NCBI RefSeq assembly: GCF_030651185.1
Contig: NZ_JAUSCJ010000006.1
Coordinates: 1-64,000 of the forward strand
DNA: 64,000 nt
Source of the DNA: Phenylobacterium sp.
Lineage (GTDB): Bacteria > Pseudomonadota > Alphaproteobacteria > Caulobacterales > Caulobacteraceae
Reading direction: 5' to 3'
Shown here: positions 45,808 through 54,194 of the stretch, one piece after another
Layout: every line of letters starts with the position of its first letter
How positions within the stretch are numbered: the stretch's first letter is position 1
The notes under the pieces: generated by a model
What the model was told of the DNA's origin: nothing
Seen by the model: only the letters and a program-made list of their open reading frames with translations
Databases searched by the model: none
Program-made: the position numbers and the translations under genes

Positions 45808-46049
45808 CAGTTGAATTCCGCCGCCTCGACCCCCGGCGCGCCGTCGGCGCCCATGACGATCTTCTCTACCCTCAAGCGGGCGGCCTCAAGACGAGCCTCA
45901 CAGTGGGCCTTCAGCTTGGCGCCGCGCTCATAGAGTTCGATGGACTGCTCGAGCGGCGCCTGGCCGGACTCCAGTTGGGCCACGATCTTCTCCAGCTCGG
46001 CCAGGGCCAGCTCGAACGAAAGCCCATCGATGTCAGCGGCGTCGGCCAT
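45807..46049 (-). CDS. xseB: Exodeoxyribonuclease VII small subunit
   Basis: An 80-residue protein with the family core [20 protein letters not shown] followed by [20 protein letters not shown]. It pairs with XseA (not in the window) to degrade single-stranded DNA. It is translationally coupled to ispA. Confidence 0.97.
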   Translation of the reverse strand: MADAADIDGLSFELALAELEKIVAQLESGQAPLEQSIELYERGAKLKAHCEARLEAARLRVEKIVMGADGAPGVEAAEFN

Positions 46050-46118
46050 GTCGGTTCCTGAAGGTGAGGTTCGCCAACCTAGAGAGGCCCGATCCGCCCT
46101 GCAACGGGGCGCCCGAGG

Positions 46119-47045
46119 TTAGGCGTCGGACAATGCGCGAACGTGAGCCAGGGCCGAGCGCCCGAGCGCCTCCAGGCCATAGCCGCCCTCCAGGGAGGAG
46201 ACGATCCGACCCTGGCTGTGCTTGCGCGCCACAGAGGCGATGGCGCGCGTGGCCCAGTCGAAGTCCGGGGCCTCCAGGTTCTGGAACGCGTCGCCCACGG
46301 GGTCATAGGCATGGGCGTCGAAGCCCGCCGAGATCAGGATCAGGTCGGGGGCGAAGGCGTCGACATGGGGCATCAGGCTCTCGAAGGCCTTGCGCCATTC
46401 CTCAGCCGGCGCGCCGGGCGGAACCACGGCGTTCCTGATGTTGGCAGGGACCGCCTCGTCGGGGTGTCCGGTGCCGGGCCACATCGGCCACTGCTGCACC
46501 GAGGCGAAGAACAGGTCCTCGTGGCCGGCGAAGGCCGCCTGGGTCCCGTTTCCGTGGTGGACGTCGAAGTCCACCACCGCGACCCGCTTCAGGCCGCAGG
46601 ACTGGGCGACCCGCGCGGCCACCGCGATGTTGGAGAAGATGCAGAACCCCATCGGCCTGTGCGGTTCGGCATGATGGCCCGGCGGGCGGACGGCGCAGAA
46701 CGCCCGTTGCTGCTGCCCGGCCGCCACATCCCGCACCGCCTGGACAACCGATCCGGCGGCGCGCCGCGCGGCGTTCAGGCTGCCCGGCGACATGTAGGTG
46801 TCTTCGTCCAGCATCAGCATCCCCTGGCGCGGGGCGGCGTCGAAGATGGCCTGGACGTACATCGGCATGTGGACCCGGGCGAGGTCGCTCGGGTCCACCA
46901 GCGGCGCATCGCGGGGTTCGAGGTCGAGGTCCGAGGCGTCGCTCAGGGCGTCGATCACCGCCGTCAGCCGTTCGGGCCGCTCGGTGTGGTTGGCGCCCGG
47001 GCGGTGGTCGAGCATGTCCGCATGGGTGTAGAGCGCGACAGTCAT
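46119..47045 (-). CDS. Histone deacetylase-like amidohydrolase
   Basis: A 308-residue protein from the ATG at 47045. The HDAC active site is complete: [17 protein letters not shown] with the catalytic His pair, [12 protein letters not shown] with the metal Asp and His, and [15 protein letters not shown] with the second metal Asp. Bacterial members deacetylate polyamines or acetylated small molecules. It lies upstream of xseB-ispA-dxs, an arrangement I recognise from other alphaproteobacteria. Confidence 0.95.
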   Translation of the reverse strand: MTVALYTHADMLDHRPGANHTERPERLTAVIDALSDASDLDLEPRDAPLVDPSDLARVHMPMYVQAIFDAAPRQGMLMLDEDTYMSPGSLNAARRAAGSVVQAVRDVAAGQQQRAFCAVRPPGHHAEPHRPMGFCIFSNIAVAARVAQSCGLKRVAVVDFDVHHGNGTQAAFAGHEDLFFASVQQWPMWPGTGHPDEAVPANIRNAVVPPGAPAEEWRKAFESLMPHVDAFAPDLILISAGFDAHAYDPVGDAFQNLEAPDFDWATRAIASVARKHSQGRIVSSLEGGYGLEALGRSALAHVRALSDA

Positions 47046-47082
47046 CAGAATCGATCCTAACCCCGAAACCGCGCCGAGCCGA

Positions 47083-47658
47083 ATGACCGAGATCACCATC
47101 CGCCGCGCGGCTCCGGCCGACGCGCCTGTCCTGGCCGCCCTCGCCGCCACGACCTTCAGCGACACCTTCGCTCATCTCTACGACCCGGGCGACCTCGCAG
47201 CCTTCCTTGAGGACTCCTACAGCGTGGCGGCGATGGCCGCCGACCTCGCCGATCCGGCCAAGGCGTTGTGGCTGGTGGAGGCGGCGGGCGAGGCCGTCGG
47301 CTACGCCCAATGCGGCCCCTGCGAACTTCCTCACCCGGAGGTCACATCAAGCTGTCGCGAACTTAAGCGTTTCTACCTGCTCAAGGCCTTCCAGAACGGC
47401 GGCCTCGGCGGGCGGCTGTTTGCGGAGACCATGGACTGGATGAAGGCGGGCGAACCGCGCGCCCTCTGGATCGGGGTGTGGTCGGAAAACCAAGGCGCGC
47501 AGCGGTTTTACCAGCGCGCCGGATTTGAAAAGGTCGGCGAGTACGGATTCAAGGTCGGGTCGACGACAGACCTGGAATTCATTTTCAGGCGTTCTGCGGA
47601 TAGGTTTTCTAACAAACCGGACAGAATGAGCGCTCGCATTGCGAGCAACCCTGTCTGA
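47083..47658 (+). CDS. GNAT-family N-acetyltransferase
   Basis: A 191-residue protein; the N-terminal beta strand [19 protein letters not shown], the region [20 protein letters not shown] (acetyl-CoA loop Q-x-x-G-x-G/A) and [20 protein letters not shown] are typical of GNAT. The last ~25 residues ([15 protein letters not shown]) look less conserved. It is divergent from the deacetylase-like gene, so the two might act on one substrate, though nothing more supports that. Confidence 0.92.
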   Translation: MTEITIRRAAPADAPVLAALAATTFSDTFAHLYDPGDLAAFLEDSYSVAAMAADLADPAKALWLVEAAGEAVGYAQCGPCELPHPEVTSSCRELKRFYLLKAFQNGGLGGRLFAETMDWMKAGEPRALWIGVWSENQGAQRFYQRAGFEKVGEYGFKVGSTTDLEFIFRRSADRFSNKPDRMSARIASNPV

Positions 47659-47771
47659 ACGCCGATATGAGAATAATTATTGCGGAGATTTAAGGTTCTA
47701 CGCTTTGACGGGGCCCCCGGCTTTTGCGAGTTTGGCGTCAATCATCGCAGTAGCTGAAAGCGACGGGTGGG

Positions 47772-48281
47772 ATGTTGAGAATTGGATATGTCCGGTTGCG
47801 TGACGAACGCTCCGCGGACGATACGGCGACGTTGAAAGCAATCGGGTGTCACGTGGTCCGGGCTGAGGAGCCTGCCGGCCCGATGACCGACGAGTCTACC
47901 GTTCTGACCTCGATCCTCGACTTCATTGGCGAGGGCGACCAACTCGTTGTGACCCGGCTCGAACACCTGGCAGGCTCCAGTCGCAACGTCCTTGAGGTGA
48001 TCGACAAGCTCGAGGAACGCGGCGCCAGCCTCTACATCGTCGAACCCGAGATCTGCAGTGAAGGCGAAGGTGGCCGCGCGCTGCGCGCGGCCCTCCAGGC
48101 TGTACTGTCCGTGGAGCCCATGGCTATGTATCGGCGGCCGCGGGGCCAATCGGCGATCAACGAAATCCGCGCCCTCCAGGCGGCCGGCGTCGGCCCGGTG
48201 GAGATCGCCCGGCGCCTGGGCGTCTCGCGTATGACCGTCTGGCGCAAGCTGCGTGAGGTCGAGGCCCGCGCCACGGCGTGA
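47772..48281 (+). CDS. Resolvase-fold protein without catalytic residues, with HTH
   Basis: A 169-residue protein with the shape of a small serine resolvase: GYVR start, DQLVVTRLEHLAGSSRNVLE, ERGASLYIVEP, then a C-terminal HTH (residues ~140-163, PVEIARRLGVSRMTVWRKL). The catalytic site is lost: the usual R-x-S after the first strand is LRDERS without a Ser in register, and the DRLGRS segment is EHLAGS, lacking its two Arg. It is therefore probably a DNA-binding regulator, not a recombinase. No inverted repeat element or att site surrounds it. Confidence 0.8.
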   Translation: MLRIGYVRLRDERSADDTATLKAIGCHVVRAEEPAGPMTDESTVLTSILDFIGEGDQLVVTRLEHLAGSSRNVLEVIDKLEERGASLYIVEPEICSEGEGGRALRAALQAVLSVEPMAMYRRPRGQSAINEIRALQAAGVGPVEIARRLGVSRMTVWRKLREVEARATA

Positions 48282-48425
48282 TTCAACGCTTCGCTGCGAG
48301 CTACGCCAACGCCGAGGCCGAAGGTCTTTAGGGCTGCGCGTTCGCGCCATACTGGACAGACGGCGCGCGGGGCTCCATCTTCGAGGATCAAACAATCGTT
48401 CGTCCCCCTATTAGGGAAGCCTGCC

Positions 48426-49610
48426 ATGTTCATGCGCTTTTTCACCGAGCTTCGGGAAGCCAAGATCCCGGTGACGCTGAAAGAGTACCTCATGCTCATG
48501 GAGGCGCTCGACAAGGTGGTCATCGAGCGATCGGTGGACGAGTTCTATTACCTGTCACGCTCGGCCCTGGTGAAAGACGAGAAGAACCTCGACCGTTTCG
48601 ACCAGGTTTTCAGCCATGTCTTCAAGGGCTTGGAGAAGGTCGACGGCATCGGCGTCTCCGACATTCCGGCCGAGTGGCTGAAGAAGCTCTCCGACCAGTT
48701 CCTCACCGATGAGGAGAAGGCGCAGATCGAGGCCATGGGTGGCTTCGAGGCGCTGATGGAAGAGCTCGCAAAGCGGATGAAGGACGCCAAGGAAGGCAAG
48801 GGCGAGGGCGACGAGGGCAAGGGCGGCATGGGCCCCAAGGGTGACTCGCCCTTCGGCGCCAATGGCTACCACCCCGAGGGCGTGCGCATCGGCCAGGACA
48901 AGGGACGCCACGGCAAAGCGATCAAGGTCTGGGACAAGCGCGAGTACAAGAACCTCGACGACTCCGTCGAACTGGGCACCCGCAACATCAAGGTGGCCCT
49001 GCGCCGACTGCGCCGCTGGGTCCGCGAGGGCGCCCAGGAAGAACTAGACATGAACGCCACCATCCGCGGCACCGCGGAGAAGGGCTATCTGGACATCAAC
49101 ATGCGCGCCGAGCGCCGCAACAAGATCAGCGTCCTGATCTTCTTCGACATCGGCGGCTCCATGGACAGCCACATCAAGGTCTGTGAGGAGCTGTTCTCGG
49201 CCGCGCGGTCAGAGTTCAAGAACATGGAATTCTACTACTTCCATAACTGCCTCTATGAGAGCGTGTGGAAGGACAATCGCCGCCGTCACGCGGAGAAGCT
49301 GAACACCTGGGATATCCTCCACAAGTACTCCCACGATTACAAAGTGATCTTCGTCGGTGACGCCACCATGAGCCCCTACGAGATCACCTATCCGGGCGGC
49401 TCGGTGGAGCACTGGAACGAGGAAGCCGGCGCGGTCTGGATCGACCGGGTGGCGGGCATCTACGAGAACATGATCTGGCTCAACCCCACCGCCGAACGGC
49501 ATTGGGACTACACGCCTTCGATCGAGGTGATGAAGCAGTTGGTCGGCGACCGGATGTATCCCCTCACCATCGAAGGCCTCGACAAGGCCATGCGGGAACT
49601 GTCGCGCTAA
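48426..49610 (+). CDS. CoxE-like VWA-domain protein
   Basis: A 394-residue protein. The N-terminal part (MFMRFFTELREAKIPVTLKE) and the Gly/Lys-rich linker near 120-140 are typical of CoxE-like proteins, and residues ~230-390 are a von Willebrand A domain. The metal site reads FFDIGGSM, where the first Ser of D-x-S-x-S is Gly. CoxE-like proteins usually work with a MoxR AAA+ ATPase, but none is adjacent here. A long ~144-base leader separates it from the resolvase-like gene. Confidence 0.9.
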   Translation: MFMRFFTELREAKIPVTLKEYLMLMEALDKVVIERSVDEFYYLSRSALVKDEKNLDRFDQVFSHVFKGLEKVDGIGVSDIPAEWLKKLSDQFLTDEEKAQIEAMGGFEALMEELAKRMKDAKEGKGEGDEGKGGMGPKGDSPFGANGYHPEGVRIGQDKGRHGKAIKVWDKREYKNLDDSVELGTRNIKVALRRLRRWVREGAQEELDMNATIRGTAEKGYLDINMRAERRNKISVLIFFDIGGSMDSHIKVCEELFSAARSEFKNMEFYYFHNCLYESVWKDNRRRHAEKLNTWDILHKYSHDYKVIFVGDATMSPYEITYPGGSVEHWNEEAGAVWIDRVAGIYENMIWLNPTAERHWDYTPSIEVMKQLVGDRMYPLTIEGLDKAMRELSR

Positions 49611-49683
49611 AGGCCGCAGGCGGACAATCGTTTGCGACACGCATTAGCCTGCTAAGCTGTTCGCGAACCTTGAGGATTCGCCT

Positions 49684-50340
49684 GTGACCGATCCGGTGCC
49701 GGCCAACGACCCCGATCCGCCGAACGAGGCCGCCACCAAGGCCGCGGTCTTCGCCGCCGCTGAGCGGCTGTTTGCCTTGCACGGCTTCCAGAACGTCTCG
49801 GTCCGCGACATCACCGCCGAGGCCGGGGTCAACCTCGCCTCTGTGAACTATCACTTCGGGTCCAAGGACGCCCTGCTGTTCGAGATCTTCCGGCGCCGCA
49901 CGGGAGAGCTGAACCGCGAACGGGCCCGCATGCTTCACGAGGCCCGCGACCGCCACAACGGCAGGCCCCCGGTGCGCGACATCCTGGCGGCCCTGTTTAC
50001 CCCGCCACTGAGGTGGGCTTCGCCGGAGAACGACCGGCGCATCTCGGTGCAGTTCATCATCCGCTCGCGCAGCGAGGGCACAGCGGAGATGCGCGAGGCC
50101 CTGACCAACGACGTCTCCCACCTGGCCCGGTTCGCCGACGCCCTGATCGCGGCGCAGCCGGACCTGCCCCGCGAGAGCGTCTACTGGCGACTGCACTTCT
50201 GCCTGGGCATGGTCCACAACAACCGCTTCGCCGAGTTCGACCGCCTGCACGTGCTGTCGGACGGGGCCACCCGCGAGAGCGACATCGACGGCCTGCTGAA
50301 GCGGATGCTCGACTTCGCCGAGGCCGGCTTCCTGGCCTAG
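49684..50340 (+). CDS. TetR/AcrR-type transcriptional regulator
   Basis: A 218-residue protein beginning at a GTG at 49684. Its HTH is VSVRDITAEAGVNLASVNYH followed by FGSKDALLFE, and the C-terminal ~140 residues are the ligand-binding domain. It ends 4 bases before the MFS gene, so it most likely controls that transporter and itself. Confidence 0.94.
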   Translation: MTDPVPANDPDPPNEAATKAAVFAAAERLFALHGFQNVSVRDITAEAGVNLASVNYHFGSKDALLFEIFRRRTGELNRERARMLHEARDRHNGRPPVRDILAALFTPPLRWASPENDRRISVQFIIRSRSEGTAEMREALTNDVSHLARFADALIAAQPDLPRESVYWRLHFCLGMVHNNRFAEFDRLHVLSDGATRESDIDGLLKRMLDFAEAGFLA

Positions 50341-50344
50341 CTGC

Positions 50345-51511
50345 GTGCCCGCCTTCGTCGACCGGGTCTATCTGTTCAAGGCGCTAGACGCCTTCGTCCT
50401 GATCTATCCGCTCTATACGGTGATGTTCGTCGCCCACGGCCTGACGCCGGTTCAGGTTTCAGCGAGCCTGATGGCCTGGTCGATCACCGCCTTCATCCTG
50501 CAGATCCCTTCGGGCGTGCTGGCCGACCGCTACTCCCGTCGCTGGATCCTGGCCGGCGCGCAGAGTCTGCGGGTGATCGGCTTCCTGGTGTGGATCGCCT
50601 CGCCCAGCTTCCTCAGTTGCCTGGTGGGGATGATGCTCTGGGGCGCCAAGAGCGCCTTCACCAACGGGGTGTTCGAGGCCCTGGTCTATGACGAGCTTCA
50701 TGGCGAGGGCCGGGCCGAGGACTACAGCCGGGTGATGGGCCGCGCCCAGGGGGTGGGGTTCGCCGCTGTCCTGGCCGCCTCGCTGAGCGCCTCGATCTCG
50801 GTGCAGTTTGGCTACACGGCCATCCTCTGGGCGAGCGTCGCGGTGGTGCTGGCCGCCGCCGGCGCGGCCATCGCCCTGCCCCGGGCGCGCAAGACGCTGC
50901 GGACCAACCGGCACTATCTGGCTCTGCTCAAGCAGGGGTTCCACACCGTGGCCGGCGCCCCCCTGGTGCTGGGTTTCATCGCCTTCGCGGCGGTGAGCAA
51001 CGCCTTCGGCGGCGGGCTGGAGGGGTTCTGGCCCATCTTCGGATCGGAGACCGGCCTGCCGGCCTCCCAGGTCGCCCTGTTTGTGGCCGCTATCAGCGCC
51101 GCCCAGGCCGGCGGCTCGCTGACCGCCCACCGCCTGCGCCGCGCGACGACCCCGGTATTCTTCGCGCTGTTCGCCGCCATCGGCCTGCTGATCGCCGGCG
51201 CCGCGGCCAGCCTGCAGCCCTGGTCGGTGGCGCTGATCGTCCCGGCCGCCGGCCTGTTCAAGGTGGTGGATGTCAATTTCGACGCCCGCCTGCATCACGC
51301 CATCCCGACCGAGACCAGGGCCACCATCGCGGCGGTGAAGAGCTTCGCGGGCCAGGTGACCATGACCGGCATGCTGATGATCTTCGGCATGCTGGCCCAG
51401 TGGGTGTCCTACCGCGCGGCCTTCATGGCCTGCGGCGCCGCCATCGCGCTGATCGGGTTGGGCGCCCTCGGGCGGAATCGCCTCAGCTCGCCAGTTCCCA
51501 CGCAAACCTGA
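50345..51511 (+). CDS. MFS transporter, TetR-linked
   Basis: A 388-residue protein from a GTG, with about twelve hydrophobic segments and the MFS loop GVLADRYSRRW between segments 2 and 3. A drug or metabolite exporter role follows from its place directly after a TetR gene. Its last 29 bases overlap the udgX-like gene on the other strand. Confidence 0.92.
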   Translation: MPAFVDRVYLFKALDAFVLIYPLYTVMFVAHGLTPVQVSASLMAWSITAFILQIPSGVLADRYSRRWILAGAQSLRVIGFLVWIASPSFLSCLVGMMLWGAKSAFTNGVFEALVYDELHGEGRAEDYSRVMGRAQGVGFAAVLAASLSASISVQFGYTAILWASVAVVLAAAGAAIALPRARKTLRTNRHYLALLKQGFHTVAGAPLVLGFIAFAAVSNAFGGGLEGFWPIFGSETGLPASQVALFVAAISAAQAGGSLTAHRLRRATTPVFFALFAAIGLLIAGAAASLQPWSVALIVPAAGLFKVVDVNFDARLHHAIPTETRATIAAVKSFAGQVTMTGMLMIFGMLAQWVSYRAAFMACGAAIALIGLGALGRNRLSSPVPTQT

Positions 51512-52907
51512 GGTCCTGGACGAAGAGCATGTAGGCCTTGGCCTTCGACGCCGCGTCGGGGACGCGCAGCAGATAGGAGGGGTGATAGGTCACCACCCCC
51601 TGGGCCTGATCGGGCAGCTGCAGGGCGATGCCGCGGCTCTCGCCGATGGGCGTGGCCTTGCCAAAGACACTGAGCGCTGCGGTGGCGCCCAGGGTCACCA
51701 CGACGCGGGGCCGGATCAGCCGCCGCTCGGCGTCCAGCCACCAGCGGCAGGCGGTGACCTCTGAGGGATTTGGTGTCTGGTGGATACGCCGCTTGCCCCG
51801 CAGCGCGTGTTTGAAGTGTTTCACGGCGTTGGTGACATAGGTCTCGCTGCGCGGCACGCCGGCCTCCGCCAGGGCCTTGTCCAGCATCTGGCCTGCGGGA
51901 CCGACGAAGGGCCGGCCGGCCAGGTCCTCCTGGTCGCCGGGCTGCTCGCCCACCAGCATCAGGCGGGCGGGGGCGGGACCTCCGCCGGGCACGCCTTGCG
52001 TCGCCTCCTTGTAGAGCGGACAGCGGCGGCAGGCGTCGACCCCGGCGGACACCGCCTCCAGGCTCTGGGGTGAGAGTGCGTCAAACGTGGCGTCGCGGGC
52101 CGTGCGGGCCATCTGCCGGACCACGCGGTTGGGCTGGCTGGGGGCTTGGGCGACCATCAGGGTTGTCCGGCCTTCGGCGGCGGCGATCAGGTCTGGAATG
52201 AGCCGCGCCTCGGGCAGATTCCGCCAGTAGCGCTTGGGCATCTCCTTGGTCATGGCGTCGACCTTCAGCCGGGCTGGGTTGAAGATCGAGGCGTAGTAGG
52301 TGCGCCAGTAGTCCTCCAGGGCGTCCTCGCCCGGCGCGTCGGCGGGGTCGGCGCCGGGAGTCACCGCCAGTTGCGCGCCGTTCCAGTGAATGCAGACGTC
52401 CGGCGTCAGGATCGACCAGATCATGTTGGCGAAGCGCTTGGCGAAGAAGGGCGCGACGGACTCCGTCACCCGGTGGGCGGGCTCGAACCAGGCGGCGTAG
52501 GCTTCCGGGTCGGCGCCCACGGTCCGGAAGCGGACGAAGGCCTTCATCTTGTGGGCGGCCCTGCTGACCTGGCGGGCGAAGTCGTTGGCGCGGACCACAT
52601 CGGGATCGGTGGCGATCCGCAGCAGGTTGGGCTCGGCGGCCAGGCGCCAGAGCATCCGGTACAGCAGGGAAAAGCGTTCGGCCGACCGATGCAGGATCAC
52701 CGCCTCAGCCAGCTCCAGGAACTCCCGGCTGACGGTGAAGCCGCCGGGCGACGGTGGGGCCAAGGGCTCGGGGTCGGCGAACAGGTCGCCCTCCCCGTCC
52801 ACGGTCCAGATGATGGTGTCGGGCGCCACGCCCTGGCCGCGCAGGGACCGCGCCGCCTCGCGCCAACCGACGAAGTCGATCTCGGAGGCCAGCCGCACGA
52901 CCCGCAT
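51483..52907 (-). CDS. UdgX-type uracil-DNA binding protein fused to DUF4130
   Basis: A 474-residue fusion. Residues ~1-250 are DUF4130, which is common next to UDG. The C-terminal ~200 residues are a uracil-DNA glycosylase fold: GEQPGDQEDLAGRPFVGPAG, the KRRIHQTPN loop, and YHPSYLLR. The His in KRRIH is that of UdgX, which forms a covalent bond with the deoxyribose after uracil removal. Four Cys (CRRC and others) suggest an iron-sulfur cluster. It is coupled to a radical-SAM gene. Confidence 0.93.
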   Translation of the reverse strand: MRVVRLASEIDFVGWREAARSLRGQGVAPDTIIWTVDGEGDLFADPEPLAPPSPGGFTVSREFLELAEAVILHRSAERFSLLYRMLWRLAAEPNLLRIATDPDVVRANDFARQVSRAAHKMKAFVRFRTVGADPEAYAAWFEPAHRVTESVAPFFAKRFANMIWSILTPDVCIHWNGAQLAVTPGADPADAPGEDALEDYWRTYYASIFNPARLKVDAMTKEMPKRYWRNLPEARLIPDLIAAAEGRTTLMVAQAPSQPNRVVRQMARTARDATFDALSPQSLEAVSAGVDACRRCPLYKEATQGVPGGGPAPARLMLVGEQPGDQEDLAGRPFVGPAGQMLDKALAEAGVPRSETYVTNAVKHFKHALRGKRRIHQTPNPSEVTACRWWLDAERRLIRPRVVVTLGATAALSVFGKATPIGESRGIALQLPDQAQGVVTYHPSYLLRVPDAASKAKAYMLFVQDLRFAWELAS

Positions 52908-54133
52908 CAGAACAGGCTCAGTTGCTGCGGCGGGGTCAGGCGCGCGCGCAGATCGGCCTTGTCGGTCAGCGCGCCCGGCCGCCAGTCCGCGGTGATGATG
53001 AAGGGCTTCAGCTTGTCCAGTCGCCGGGTCAGGCGCTTCACGTCCTCCAGGGTCAGCTGCTTGTAGCGGCGGAGGTCGATCATGCGCTCGACGCTGCGGA
53101 CGCCCAGGCCAGGCGTCCGCAGCATCGTCTCCCGCTCGGCGGTGTTGAGATCGACCGGGAAGTCGCCCCGATTGCGCAGGGCCCAGGCCAGCTTGGGGTC
53201 GATGTCGAGGTCCAAGTCGACACCCTGAACGGTGATCTCGTCGTGGGCGAAGCCGTAGAAGCGCATGAGCCAGTCGGCCTGGTAGAGGCGGTGCTCGCGC
53301 ATCAGGGGCGGGCGGACCGGGGGCAGGCGGGAGGTGGTGTCGGGGATGGGGCTATAGGCCGAGTAGTAGACCCGGCGCATGCCGTAGGCGCCGTAGAGGC
53401 CGGCGCTCTTGGCCAGGATCTCACCGTCGGTGGCGGCGTCGGCGCCGACGATCATCTGGGTAGACTGGCCGGCGGGCGCGAACTTGGGCGGCTTGGTTTT
53501 GATAGGTTTTTCATTGGCTTGATCGATCCCCAGGCGGACCCGACCCATGGCCTTCTTGATGCCGACGGCGTCCTTTTCGGGGGCGAGGTCGGCCAGGCTG
53601 GTGTCGCGGGGGAGCTCGACATTGATGGAGATGCGGTCGGCGTAGAGGGCGGCCTCATTGACCAGGGCCGGTGAGGCCTCGGGGATCACCTTGAGGTGGA
53701 TATAGCCGCGGAAGTCGTGGTCGATCCGCAGCGACTTCGCCACCGCGACCATCTCCTCCATGGTGTAGTCGCCGCTCCTGATGATGCCCGAGGAGAGGAA
53801 CAGGCCCTCGATATAGTTGCGCTTGTAGAAACCCAGGGTGAGGTCGACGACCTCGGCCACGCTGAACCGGGCGCGGGGGGTGTTCGACGACACCCTGTTC
53901 ACGCAATAGGCGCAGTCATAGACGCAGAAGTTGGTCAGCAGGATCTTCAGAAGGCTGATGCAGCGCCCGTCCGGCGCATAGGCGTGGCAGATGCCCATCC
54001 CGCCGTCGGTGGAGCCCACCCCCTTTCCGCCTACGGAGTCGCGCTTCACCGTTCCAGACGAGGCGCAGGAGGCGTCATACTTGGCCGCGTCGGAGAGGAT
54101 TTCGAGTTTGCGCTTCAGCGTCAGGGCCACCAT
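52907..54133 (-). CDS. DNA modification/repair radical SAM protein
   Basis: A 408-residue protein with the radical SAM triad C-x3-C-x2-C in CVYDCAYCVNRVSS and a helix-hairpin-helix-like C-terminus (FPVDLNTAERETMLRTPGLG) that should bind DNA. This family is nearly always next to UdgX/DUF4130 and is annotated as putative DNA modification/repair protein. The substrate is unknown. The stop overlaps the udgX start (TGATG). Confidence 0.93.
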   Translation of the reverse strand: MVALTLKRKLEILSDAAKYDASCASSGTVKRDSVGGKGVGSTDGGMGICHAYAPDGRCISLLKILLTNFCVYDCAYCVNRVSSNTPRARFSVAEVVDLTLGFYKRNYIEGLFLSSGIIRSGDYTMEEMVAVAKSLRIDHDFRGYIHLKVIPEASPALVNEAALYADRISINVELPRDTSLADLAPEKDAVGIKKAMGRVRLGIDQANEKPIKTKPPKFAPAGQSTQMIVGADAATDGEILAKSAGLYGAYGMRRVYYSAYSPIPDTTSRLPPVRPPLMREHRLYQADWLMRFYGFAHDEITVQGVDLDLDIDPKLAWALRNRGDFPVDLNTAERETMLRTPGLGVRSVERMIDLRRYKQLTLEDVKRLTRRLDKLKPFIITADWRPGALTDKADLRARLTPPQQLSLF

Positions 54134-54194
54134 GCGGCGACCTTAAAGTTCTTGTTTTGTTCTTACAAGCTGAACCGGAGTTGAATCTGTGAGC

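Noticed and set aside
47632..47646. GCTCGCA-T-TGCGAGC palindrome near the end of the GNAT gene
   Set aside because: It lies inside the last coding codons with no T-run or promoter beside it, so I could not link it to any function.
47772..48281. Active serine recombinase or mobile element
   Set aside because: Catalytic residues are missing, and no inverted repeats, duplicated target sites or cargo genes were found around it.
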